DNA from: Streptomycetales bacterium
GTDB lineage: Bacteria > Actinomycetota > Actinomycetes > Prado026
Assembly (NCBI GenBank): GCA_025361995.1
Contig: JANYIP010000310.1
Location: forward strand, 1-15,938
Length of the DNA stretch: 15,938 bases
Direction of reading: 5' to 3'
Numbering within the stretch: position 1 is the stretch's first letter; each line of letters opens with the position of its first letter. The position numbers were made by a program, and so were the translations under genes. Below the pieces are notes generated by a model. It was not told the DNA's origin. It saw only the letters and a program-made list of their open reading frames with translations, and did no database searches. This document shows, in pieces, positions 1 to 6,390 of the stretch.

Positions 1-1518
1 CGGCTGTCGTACGAGGCCATGCACGACATCGCGCACTACCTGCGGCCGGCCCACCTGCGCCAGCTCAGGTCGATCCTCGACGACCCCGAGGCCTCGCCGA
101 ACGACCGCTTCGTGGCGCTGGACCTGCTGAAGAACGCGAACGTGGCCGCCGGGGGGGTCCTGCCGATGTGTCAGGACACCGGGACCGCGATCGTGATGGG
201 CAAGAAGTCCGAGGGCGTGCTCACCGGGGGCGGGGACGAGCAGGCGTTGGCGCGGGGCATCTACGACGCGTACACCCGGCTCAACCTGCGCTACAGCCAG
301 CTGGCTCCGCTGACCATGTGGGAGGAGACGAACACCGGCAGCAACCTGCCCGCGCAGATCGAGCTCTACGCCGCGGAGGCCCACGGTGAGCCGGCGTACT
401 CGTTCCTGTTCATGGCCAAGGGTGGCGGCTCGGCGAACAAGTCCTATCTCTACCAGGAGACCAAGGCCGTCCTGAACCCCACCTCGATGATGCGGTTCCT
501 GGACGAGAAGCTGCGGGCGCTGGGTACCGCAGCCTGCCCGCCGTACCACCTCGCGATCGTCGTCGGCGGGACGTCTGCCGAGTACGCCCTCAAGACGGCG
601 AAGTACGCCTCGGCGAAGTACCTCGACTCGCTGCCGACGACCGGGTCGCCCAGCGGGCACGCGTTCCGCGACCTCGAGCTCGAGGCCCAGGTGCTGGGGC
701 TGACCCAGGCGTTCGGCATCGGCGCGCAGTTCGGCGGCAAGTACTTCTGCCACGACGTCCGCGTGGTCCGGCTCCCGCGGCACGGCGCGTCCTGCCCGGT
801 CGCCATCGCGGTGTCCTGCTCGGCGGACCGGCAGGCGAGGGCCAAGATCACCGCCGACGGCGTATTCCTGGAGCAGCTCGAGCGCGACCCCGCCCACTTC
901 CTGCCCGACACCACCGACGAGCACCTCTCCGACGACGTGGTGCGGGTCGACCTCAACCAGCCGATGGACCAGATCCGCGCGACCCTGTCGCAGTACCCGG
1001 TCAAGACCCGGCTGTCGCTGTCGGGCTCACTGGTGGTGGCCCGGGACATCGCGCACGCGAAGATCAAGGAGAGGCTCGACGCGGGTGAGCCGATGCCGGC
1101 CTACCTGCGCGAGATGGCCGTGTACTACGCCGGACCGGCGAAGACGCCGGCCGGCTACGCGTCCGGCTCGTTCGGCCCGACGACGGCCGGCCGGATGGAC
1201 TCGTACGTCGACCAGTTCCAGGCCGCCGGTGGCTCACTCGTGATGCTGGCCAAGGGGAATCGCTCGCAAGCGGTGATGAGTGCCTGCGCCGCGCACGGCG
1301 GATTCTACCTCGGGTCCATCGGCGGGCCTGCGGCTCGGCTGGCCCAGGACTGCATCAAGAAGGTCGAGGTCCTGGAGTACGCCGAGCTCGGCATGGAAGC
1401 CGTGTGGCGGATCGAGGTCGAGGACTTCCCCGCCTTCATCGTGGTGGACGACAAGGGCAACGACTTCTTCGCCGACGTGGCACGCCCCGTCACCCTCACC
1501 ATCGGTGGCACCCGCTGA
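1..1518 (+). CDS. Class I (iron-sulfur) fumarate hydratase, 5' end missing
   Basis: The product interconverts fumarate and L-malate in the TCA cycle, in the cytoplasm, and is the oxygen-sensitive [4Fe-4S] type. The frame is open from base 1 through the first ATG at 19, and the codons before it read RLSYEA, which fits the family, so the gene begins upstream of the window. The translated part closely follows E. coli FumA: LRPAH near the start, PMCQDTGTA with a conserved Cys at residue 51 counted from the ATG at 19, GGGSANKSYLYQETKA, GTAACPPYH, RLPRHGASCP, SCSADR, YYAGPAKTP, GPTTAGRMDSYVDQ, and the C-terminal VEDFPAF and DDKGNDFF. Both the alpha-like and beta-like domains are in one chain. Family members have about 540-560 residues, so roughly 40-50 are missing. 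The stop TGA shares its last base with the fumC ATG, which implies translational coupling. The family assignment is very secure. Confidence 0.95.
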   Translation, partial: RLSYEAMHDIAHYLRPAHLRQLRSILDDPEASPNDRFVALDLLKNANVAAGGVLPMCQDTGTAIVMGKKSEGVLTGGGDEQALARGIYDAYTRLNLRYSQLAPLTMWEETNTGSNLPAQIELYAAEAHGEPAYSFLFMAKGGGSANKSYLYQETKAVLNPTSMMRFLDEKLRALGTAACPPYHLAIVVGGTSAEYALKTAKYASAKYLDSLPTTGSPSGHAFRDLELEAQVLGLTQAFGIGAQFGGKYFCHDVRVVRLPRHGASCPVAIAVSCSADRQARAKITADGVFLEQLERDPAHFLPDTTDEHLSDDVVRVDLNQPMDQIRATLSQYPVKTRLSLSGSLVVARDIAHAKIKERLDAGEPMPAYLREMAVYYAGPAKTPAGYASGSFGPTTAGRMDSYVDQFQAAGGSLVMLAKGNRSQAVMSACAAHGGFYLGSIGGPAARLAQDCIKKVEVLEYAELGMEAVWRIEVEDFPAFIVVDDKGNDFFADVARPVTLTIGGTR

Positions 1519-2921
1519 TGGAGTACCGCACCGAGCACGACACGATGGGCGAGGTGCAGGTGCCGGTCGGAGCGCTGTGGGGAGCACAGACCCAGCGGGC
1601 CACGGCCAACTTCCCGATCAGCGGCGATCAGCTGGCTCCCGAGCTCGTCCGGGCGCTGGCCCAGATCAAGCAGGCCGCGGCCCTGACCAACGGCCGCCTC
1701 GGCGTCCTGCCGGCCGATGTCGCCGCGGCGATCGGCGGGGCAGCGGCAGAGCTCGCGGGTGGCGCCTACGCTGACCAGTTCCCGGTGGACGTGTTCCAGA
1801 CCGGCTCGGGTACGTCGTCGAACATGAACGTCAACGAGGTGCTCGCCACTCTCACAGCGCGGCGCCTGGGTCGACGGGTCCACCCCAACGACGACATCAA
1901 CGCCTCGCAGTCCAGCAATGACGTGTTCCCCTCGGCGATCCACCTTGCGGCGCTCGAGCTTGCCAGCCAACGACTTCTGCCCGCGCTGGTTCACCTCGGC
2001 GACGCACTCGAGCGCAAGGCCGTCGAGTTCGCCGACGTCGTCAAGGCGGGTCGCACGCACCTGATGGATGCCGTCCCGGTCACTTTGGGTGCGGAGTTCG
2101 GCGGGTACGCTGCCCAGGTCAGGGCCGGCGCCGAGCGCATCACCTCGACGCTGCCCCGTGTGGCCGAGATCCCGTTGGGAGGCACGGCCGTGGGCACCGG
2201 CCTCGGCGCTCCAGCGGGGTGGCGGGCACTGGTCGTCGGCCAGCTCGCTGAGCTGACTGGACTCCCTGTCGTCCCCGCCCGTGATGGGCTCGCCGCACAG
2301 TCCGCCCGGGACGCGCTGGTCGAGCTGTCCGGTCAGCTGCGCGTCCTGGCGGTCAGCCTCACGAAGATCTGCAACGACTTGCGCTGGATGGGATCAGGGC
2401 CGCGCGCGGGACTGGGCGAGATCCACATCCCGGACCTGCAACCGGGCTCCTCGATCATGCCGGGCAAAGTCAACCCGGTGGTGCCGGAGGCGGTCCTGCA
2501 GGTGTGCGCGCAGGTCGTCGGGAACGACACCGCCATCGCGTGGGGAGGCGCGGCCGGAGCATTCGAGCTCAACGTGATGCTGCCCGTGATCGGACGCAAC
2601 TTGCTCGAGTCGTTGCGAATACTTGTTGCTGCGACACGACTTCTGGCCGATCGCTGCATTGACGGCATCGAGGCGGCCCCCGCCCGGATGCTCGAGTTCG
2701 CACAGGCATCGCCCGCCATCGTGACACCGTTGAACGCCTACCTCGGGTACGAGGAGTCAGCCGCGGTGGCGAAGCAGGCGCTCGCCGAGAGCAAGTCGAT
2801 CCGTCAGGTCGTCGAGGAGCGCGGACACGTCGTCGCGGGTCGGATCACCGCAGAGCAGCTGGCCACGGCGCTCGACGTACGACGGATGGCGACAGGCCCC
2901 ACGGACCAGGAACGTCCTTAG
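1518..2921 (+). CDS. fumC: Class II fumarate hydratase (fumarase C)
   Basis: This is the iron-independent, oxygen-stable fumarase of the TCA cycle, acting as a homotetramer in the cytoplasm. The start is the ATG at 1518, which overlaps the preceding TGA (TGATG). The ORF is open further upstream, but that extension lies inside the class I gene. The 467-residue product has the usual family length. Visible motifs are the N-terminal RTEHDTMGEVQVP, TGSGTSSNMNVNEV near residues 95-108, GRTHLMDAVPVTLG near 178-191, and the fumarase/aspartase signature GSSIMPGKVNP near 310-320, which carries the catalytic loop serine. The stop TAG overlaps the stop of the opposite-strand transglycosylase gene. Its place directly behind a class I fumarase suggests a shared mRNA and an oxygen- or iron-dependent division of labour; that role is inference. 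Argininosuccinate lyase and aspartase are less likely because of the TEHDTMG start and overall match. Confidence 0.96.
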   Translation: MEYRTEHDTMGEVQVPVGALWGAQTQRATANFPISGDQLAPELVRALAQIKQAAALTNGRLGVLPADVAAAIGGAAAELAGGAYADQFPVDVFQTGSGTSSNMNVNEVLATLTARRLGRRVHPNDDINASQSSNDVFPSAIHLAALELASQRLLPALVHLGDALERKAVEFADVVKAGRTHLMDAVPVTLGAEFGGYAAQVRAGAERITSTLPRVAEIPLGGTAVGTGLGAPAGWRALVVGQLAELTGLPVVPARDGLAAQSARDALVELSGQLRVLAVSLTKICNDLRWMGSGPRAGLGEIHIPDLQPGSSIMPGKVNPVVPEAVLQVCAQVVGNDTAIAWGGAAGAFELNVMLPVIGRNLLESLRILVAATRLLADRCIDGIEAAPARMLEFAQASPAIVTPLNAYLGYEESAAVAKQALAESKSIRQVVEERGHVVAGRITAEQLATALDVRRMATGPTDQERP

Positions 2922-3628
2922 TACCAGTAGTGCTGCTCCCAGAAACTCCACGCTGCGCAAGGGGTTCCGTACGTGTTGGCGATGTAGCCGAACCCCCAGG
3001 TGATCTGGGTGGCAGGGTTGGTCCGCCAGTCGGCGCCAGCTGATGCCATCTTGCTGCCGGGCGAGGCTTGCGGGATTCCGTAGGCCCCGCTTGGGTTTTC
3101 GGCCGTCGTACTCCAACCGCTCTCGTGCGTCCAGACGTTGTCGAGGCACCGCCACTGCACGCCGGTCCAGCCACGTGCGGCCGCCATCTTCTGGCCGAGA
3201 GCGCGGACGGATCCCGGTGCGACCGGGCGCACTGTGACGGACCGGCTGGCCCGGGATGCGGCCTTGACCCGTGCGGAGCGGTCGGAAGCCTTCTGCTGGG
3301 CCGCGAGCACTGCAGCAGCCGCAAGGGCCCGAGCCTGCAGCGCCGAGGACGCCGCCAACCCACCCCCCCGTGCGGCGTGGACGAGCAACAGGTCAGCCGC
3401 CGACGTCTCACCCTGACCGAATGCAGTGAGGGAGACGGGGAAGGCGATGTCCGTATTGCTGTTGGTGCTCATCAGGTCGAGCGTGCGGGAAGGGGCGTGC
3501 GAGGCAGCTGAGGCCGATGAGGCAGCCTCCTGGGCATCGGCTGCAGGCAGCTGCGCGCCCACGGCTAAGGCCGTCGCCGCGACTGCGGCAGCGGCGGTGC
3601 CGACCCCCCGGATCGAGATCCGGTTCAT
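2918..3628 (-). CDS. Secreted lysozyme-like transglycosylase
   Basis: This is a probable cell-wall enzyme cleaving peptidoglycan glycan strands outside the cell. The 236-residue protein starts at an ATG with GGAAGG 11 nt upstream. Residues 1-32 form a signal peptide: basic MNRISIRG, an Ala/Val-rich core, and an AxA-type end near AADAQ. A low-complexity Ala/Ser-rich region spans about 33-140. The C-terminal domain, about 142-236, carries the likely catalytic Glu169 in WTHESGW, then NPSGAYGIPQASPGSKM and WGFGYIANTYGTPCAAWSFW. This pattern is typical of actinobacterial transglycosylase or resuscitation-promoting-factor-like proteins. Cys161 and Cys224 could form a disulfide. No LysM or other wall-binding domain is seen. 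The gene has a 434-bp untranslated region in front, and its stop overlaps that of fumC on the other strand. The domain call is firm; the substrate and physiological role are inferred. Confidence 0.88.
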   Translation of the reverse strand: MNRISIRGVGTAAAAVAATALAVGAQLPAADAQEAASSASAASHAPSRTLDLMSTNSNTDIAFPVSLTAFGQGETSAADLLLVHAARGGGLAASSALQARALAAAAVLAAQQKASDRSARVKAASRASRSVTVRPVAPGSVRALGQKMAAARGWTGVQWRCLDNVWTHESGWSTTAENPSGAYGIPQASPGSKMASAGADWRTNPATQITWGFGYIANTYGTPCAAWSFWEQHYWY

Positions 3629-3651
3629 CGAGCGGGTGTCCTTCCAGCGCT

Positions 3652-3679
3652 CCGCCCGCCACGCAGCCGTGGCGGACGA
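3652..3679 (-). promoter_or_regulatory. 12-bp hairpin upstream of the transglycosylase RBS
   Basis: In the minus-strand RNA the core stem is CCGCCACG, loop GCUG, CGUGGCGG. Four further outer pairs, two of them G-U, extend it to 12 bp. It ends only a few bases before the GGAAGG ribosome-binding site, so it could influence translation or mRNA stability. It has no U-tract, so a simple intrinsic terminator is unlikely. Confidence 0.45.
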
Positions 3680-3769
3680 TCTTCACCCATGCTCTGGTCA
3701 CCGTGCTCGCTGGGGAAGCGATGAACCAGACCCCGGGACGCCACTGGAGTGGGCGGGGATTCCGGGGCG

Positions 3770-3884
3770 GCGTACGGTCGGTTGCCTTGTGGCGCGGGGC
3801 GCGAACACCCCTCCATCGAAAAGCTCAGATGTCCTACACGTCGCTTGAAATACGCTCTGGTGATGCATCGCGACGACCGTACGC
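3770..3884 (-). promoter_or_regulatory. Candidate structured RNA element closed by an 11-bp stem
   Basis: The arms GCGTACGGTCG (3770-3780 on the plus strand) and CGACCGTACGC (3874-3884) are perfect reverse complements over 11 bp and enclose 93 nt. Inside them at 3796-3811 is a 6-bp stem closed by a UUCG tetraloop in the minus-strand RNA (GGGGTG-TTCG-CGCCCC, one G-T pair). A closing stem with a nested hairpin is the general shape of a cis-regulatory RNA. I do not recognise a known class. A chance inverted repeat in GC-rich DNA remains possible. Confidence 0.35.
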
Positions 3885-3886
3885 AG

Positions 3887-3899
3887 GGTCTGACAGACC
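3887..3899. promoter_or_regulatory. Perfect 13-bp palindrome, candidate operator
   Basis: GGTCTG-A-CAGACC is a perfect inverted repeat with a single central base. It lies two bases from one arm of the 11-bp inverted repeat and about 260 bp upstream of the transglycosylase start. The form suits a dimeric repressor site, but no regulator can be named. Confidence 0.3.
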
Positions 3900-3993
3900 T
3901 CCACCTTGGCTGATCCGGGTCCGGCAAGCAAGTCGGAGGCCCGTGCAGTCGGTCACACTGCGTATCGAGTAACGACACGTGTGCGCTGCGTCA

Positions 3994-4008
3994 CGGGGCT
4001 TCTCCCCG
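3994..4008 (-). terminator. Possible GC hairpin terminator after phoH
   Basis: A CGGGG stem, 5-nt loop and CCCCG stem lie 55 bp downstream of the phoH stop. No T-run follows. U-less hairpins are reported as terminators in some actinobacteria, but this one is short, so the call is weak. Confidence 0.25.
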
Positions 4009-4062
4009 ACATCTGCTACTCAGGGTGACCAAGTGACGGCTGTGACCAGAGTGGCGGGTGCA

Positions 4063-5409
4063 TCACCCAGGGAGGTCCTCCAGCAGCTCGGTCACGAGGG
4101 CCGCGATCGGTGAGCGCTCGCTGCGTGTCAGCGTGACGTGGGCGAACAGCGGGTGCCCACGCAGCTTCTCGACGACGGCCACCACACCGTCGTGCCGGCC
4201 GACGCGCAAGTTGTCCCGCTGCGCGACGTCGTGGGTGAGGACGACCCGAGAGCCGGCCCCGATCCGTGAGAGAACCGTGAGCAAGACGTTGCGCTCCAAC
4301 GACTGTGCCTCGTCGACGATGACGAACGCGTCATGCAGCGACCGGCCGCGGATGTGCGTCAGCGGCAGCACCTCGAGCATGCCGCGATCGACGATCTCGT
4401 CGATGACGTCCTGGGTGGTGATCGCCCCCAGGGTGTCGAACACGGCCTGCCCCCACGGACCCATCTTCTCGGCCTCGGTCCCCGGGAGGTAGCCGAGGTC
4501 TTGGCCACCCACGGCGTAGAGCGGCCGGAACACCACTACTTTGCGGTGCTGATGACGCTCGAGCACGGCCTCCAGGCCAGCGCAGAGGGCCAGAGCCGAC
4601 TTGCCGGTCCCCGCTCGGCCGCCCATCGAGATGATGCCGATCTCGTTGTCCAGCAACAGGTCCAGCGCGATCCGCTGCTCCGCGCTGCGCCCGTGCAGGC
4701 CGAACGCCTCGCGGTCGCCGCGCACCAGGCGTACCTGCTTGTCAGGGGTGACGCGACCCAGCGCGCTGCCGCGGTCGGAGAGCAGGACCAGGCCGGTGTG
4801 GCAGGGCAGCTCGCGCGCCTCGGCGAGCTCGATCCGCTCCTGGTCGTACAGCAGGTCCAGGTCGGCCGCAGGGACCTCGATCTCGGCCATCCCGGTCCAC
4901 CCGGACTCCACCGCGAGCTCGGCCCTGTACTCCTCAGCGGCCATACCCACCGCGGAGGCCTTGACCCGCATCGGCAGATCCTTCGAGACCAGGATGACGT
5001 CGCAGCCCTCGGCGGCCAGGTTGCGGGCCACCGCAAGGATCCGGGTGTCGTTGTCTCCAAACCTGCTGTCGCCGATCCGGAACCCGGCGGGAAGGACTGA
5101 CGGGTCGGTGTGGTTCAGCTCCACCCGCAGCGAGCCGCCGGCGTCGTTCAGGGGGATCGGCTCGTCGAGGCGGCCGTGGCTGACGCGCAGGTCGTCGAGC
5201 AGCCGCAAGGCCTGGCGGGCGAAGTAGCCGAGCTCAGGGTGGGCCCGCTTCGCCTCGAGCTCGCTCACGACGACCACCGGCAGCACGACCTCATGCTCGT
5301 CGAAGCGGAAGAGGGCGTGCGGGTCGCTCAGCAGCACGCTGGTGTCGAGGACGTACGTCCTGCGGGGGGTCGAGCCGAGCCGAGCCACCGAAGATGCGGG
5401 AGCAGCCAC
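4063..5409 (-). CDS. phoH: PIN-PhoH protein (PhoH2-type ATPase with nuclease domain)
   Basis: This is a cytoplasmic protein joining a PIN ribonuclease-like domain to a PhoH P-loop ATPase. Mycobacterial PhoH2 of this layout has RNA helicase and RNase activity. I chose the GTG at 5409 because AAGGAG lies 7 nt upstream of it. A longer reading from a GTG at 5436 has no such site. The product is 448 residues. The PIN domain covers about 18-150: YVLDTSVLLSDP with Asp22, VVVSELEAKR with Glu50, FGDNDTRIL with Asp119/Asp121, and ILVSKD with Asp144. The PhoH domain covers about 235-448: Walker A GGRAGTGKS at 263-271, FRPLYAVGGQDLGYLPG, and Walker B FVIVDEAQS with Asp366-Glu367. All key residues look intact. 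The prenyltransferase gene lies upstream on the same strand, 144 bp away. Mycobacterial phoH2 is preceded by a short antitoxin-like ORF; I see no convincing equivalent here. Confidence 0.93.
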   Translation of the reverse strand: MAAPASSVARLGSTPRRTYVLDTSVLLSDPHALFRFDEHEVVLPVVVVSELEAKRAHPELGYFARQALRLLDDLRVSHGRLDEPIPLNDAGGSLRVELNHTDPSVLPAGFRIGDSRFGDNDTRILAVARNLAAEGCDVILVSKDLPMRVKASAVGMAAEEYRAELAVESGWTGMAEIEVPAADLDLLYDQERIELAEARELPCHTGLVLLSDRGSALGRVTPDKQVRLVRGDREAFGLHGRSAEQRIALDLLLDNEIGIISMGGRAGTGKSALALCAGLEAVLERHQHRKVVVFRPLYAVGGQDLGYLPGTEAEKMGPWGQAVFDTLGAITTQDVIDEIVDRGMLEVLPLTHIRGRSLHDAFVIVDEAQSLERNVLLTVLSRIGAGSRVVLTHDVAQRDNLRVGRHDGVVAVVEKLRGHPLFAHVTLTRSERSPIAALVTELLEDLPG

Positions 5410-5416
5410 GTTCGCA

Positions 5417-5422
5417 CTCCTT
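5417..5422 (-). promoter_or_regulatory. Ribosome-binding site deciding the phoH start
   Basis: AAGGAG on the minus strand sits 7 nt before the GTG at 5409. It favours this start over the GTG nine codons upstream. Confidence 0.75.
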
Positions 5423-5530
5423 GCCCAAGACGCCACGAGGCCCGGCGGGGCGCCGAGCCGTCGCCACGACCGTACGACCGAAATGTCCTGCAGTGCGGAT
5501 GCGCCACGCCGTCGTCGTGAACGTCAGGAC

Positions 5531-5560
5531 TGATCAAGCCTGATCAAGCCTGATCAAGCT
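5531..5560. repeat. Three 10-bp tandem repeats over the prenyltransferase stop
   Basis: Two exact copies of TGATCAAGCC are followed by TGATCAAGCT. The copy at 5551-5560 contains the in-frame TGA of the minus-strand cis-prenyltransferase gene. The period is 10 and TGATCA is its own reverse complement, so the three copies place a TGA in all three frames on both strands. Confidence 0.9.
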
Positions 5561-6315
5561 CCGTAGCGACGGTGCCGGGCGGTGAAGGCACGCAGTGCCC
5601 GCAAGAAGTCGACCTTGCGGAAGTCCGGCCAGTACGCCTCGCAGAAGTAGAACTCCGAGTGCGCGCTCTGCCAGAGCAGGAACCCGGAGAGCCGTTGCTC
5701 CCCCGACGTACGGATAACGAGGTCGGGGTCGGGCTGCCCGCGGGTGTAGAGGTGCTCGGCGATGTGCTCGGCGTCCAGGATCTCGGCCAGCTCCTCGATC
5801 GACGTCCCCTTGCCGGCGTGCTCGGTGAGCAACGAGCGCACCGCGTCGGCGATCTCCCGGCGGCCGCCGTAGCCGACAGCCACGTTGACCATGATTCCGG
5901 GCAGGCTGGCCGTGCTGTCGGCGGCAGCCTTCAGCTCGGCCGCGGTCTCGTCGGGCAGGAGGTCCAGCGAGCCCATCGGGTGGACCCGCCACCGCCCGGT
6001 CGCGGCCAGCTGCCGCACCGTGTCCTCGATGATGGCCAGCAGGGGCGCGAGCTCCTCCTGCGGGCGCCCGAGGTTGTCCGTCGAGAGCAGCCACAGCGTG
6101 ACGACCTCGACGCCGACCTCTTCGCACCAGCCGAGGAAGGTCTCGATCTTGTCGGCGCCGGCCTGGTGCCCGCCGGCCGTGGTCTTGCCCGCGTCACGGG
6201 CCCAGCGCCTGTTCCCGTCCAGGATGACCCCGACGTGGCGGGGGATCCCACCTTCCGGCAACGACGACGCCAGCCGGCGCTCGTAGGCGCCGTACAGCAC
6301 GTGGGACAGACCCAT
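5554..6315 (-). CDS. uppS: Cis-prenyl diphosphate synthase, probably (2Z,6E)-farnesyl diphosphate synthase
   Basis: This enzyme condenses isopentenyl diphosphate with allylic diphosphates in cis, feeding polyprenyl carrier lipid synthesis at the inner face of the membrane. The ATG at 6315 gives 253 residues, with GGAGGG 12 nt upstream. A TTG 11 codons earlier has no better support. Motifs are the substrate-binding HVGVILDGNRRWAR with Asp33, LLSTDNLGRP near 76-85, NVAVGYGGRREI, and the C-terminal RTSGEQRLSGFLLWQS and EFYFCEAYWPDFR. From memory the protein closely resembles M. tuberculosis Rv1086, a short-chain Z-FPP synthase, more than the long-chain Rv2361c. At the place of the E. coli Ala69 (YAFSSEN) it has Leu76 (WLLSTDN), as in Rv1086, which is known to limit chain length. 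The short product is therefore inferred. It is divergent from the hemolysin III gene, and three tandem repeats cover its stop. Confidence 0.93.
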   Translation of the reverse strand: MGLSHVLYGAYERRLASSLPEGGIPRHVGVILDGNRRWARDAGKTTAGGHQAGADKIETFLGWCEEVGVEVVTLWLLSTDNLGRPQEELAPLLAIIEDTVRQLAATGRWRVHPMGSLDLLPDETAAELKAAADSTASLPGIMVNVAVGYGGRREIADAVRSLLTEHAGKGTSIEELAEILDAEHIAEHLYTRGQPDPDLVIRTSGEQRLSGFLLWQSAHSEFYFCEAYWPDFRKVDFLRALRAFTARHRRYGA

Positions 6316-6374
6316 GCGGTGAGTGCACCCTCCGTTCGACCCGCGCAAGCGTACCGCCGGAGCTCACGGGCGCG

Positions 6375-6390
6375 TAGCCTTGCTGAGGTG
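6375..6390 (+). promoter_or_regulatory. -10 element and leaderless start of the hemolysin III gene
   Basis: TAGCCT at 6375-6380 matches the actinobacterial TANNNT -10 form and lies 7 nt before the GTG at 6388. With no Shine-Dalgarno sequence, this spacing suggests transcription starting at or next to the GTG. No good -35 is evident. Confidence 0.5.

Larger units (their letters stand above)
3629..4062 (-). other. Gene-free region with several inverted repeats, likely leader and promoter of the transglycosylase gene
   Basis: No convincing gene is seen in these 434 bp between the transglycosylase start and the PhoH stop. Reading on the minus strand, it contains a G/C hairpin just after phoH (3994-4008), a 13-bp palindrome (3887-3899), two 11-bp complementary arms (3874-3884 and 3770-3780), a UUCG-loop hairpin between them (3796-3811), and a 12-bp stem (3652-3679) just upstream of the ribosome-binding site. 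No clear sigma-70-type -35/-10 pair was found. Actinobacterial wall hydrolase genes often have regulated leaders such as the c-di-AMP riboswitch, but the conserved motifs of that RNA are not all present here. Confidence 0.5.

Noticed and set aside
3629..3785. c-di-AMP (ydaO) riboswitch before the transglycosylase gene
   Set aside because: A GGGTGAA-like piece occurs near 3690 on the minus strand, but the conserved GGGGACCCA and the 3' GAACCCGUCAGCUAACC parts are missing.
3829..3972. 47-codon plus-strand ORF in the gene-free region
   Set aside because: No ribosome-binding site, no family resemblance, and it crosses the inverted repeats; most likely chance.
5328..5537. Short minus-strand ORF overlapping the phoH start as a possible antitoxin
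   Set aside because: TTG start inside the tandem repeat, no ribosome-binding site, and no antitoxin-like helix pattern.
5572..6387. 272-residue N-terminal extension of the hemolysin III frame
   Set aside because: It is antisense to the well-supported prenyltransferase gene, and the family protein begins after 6388.
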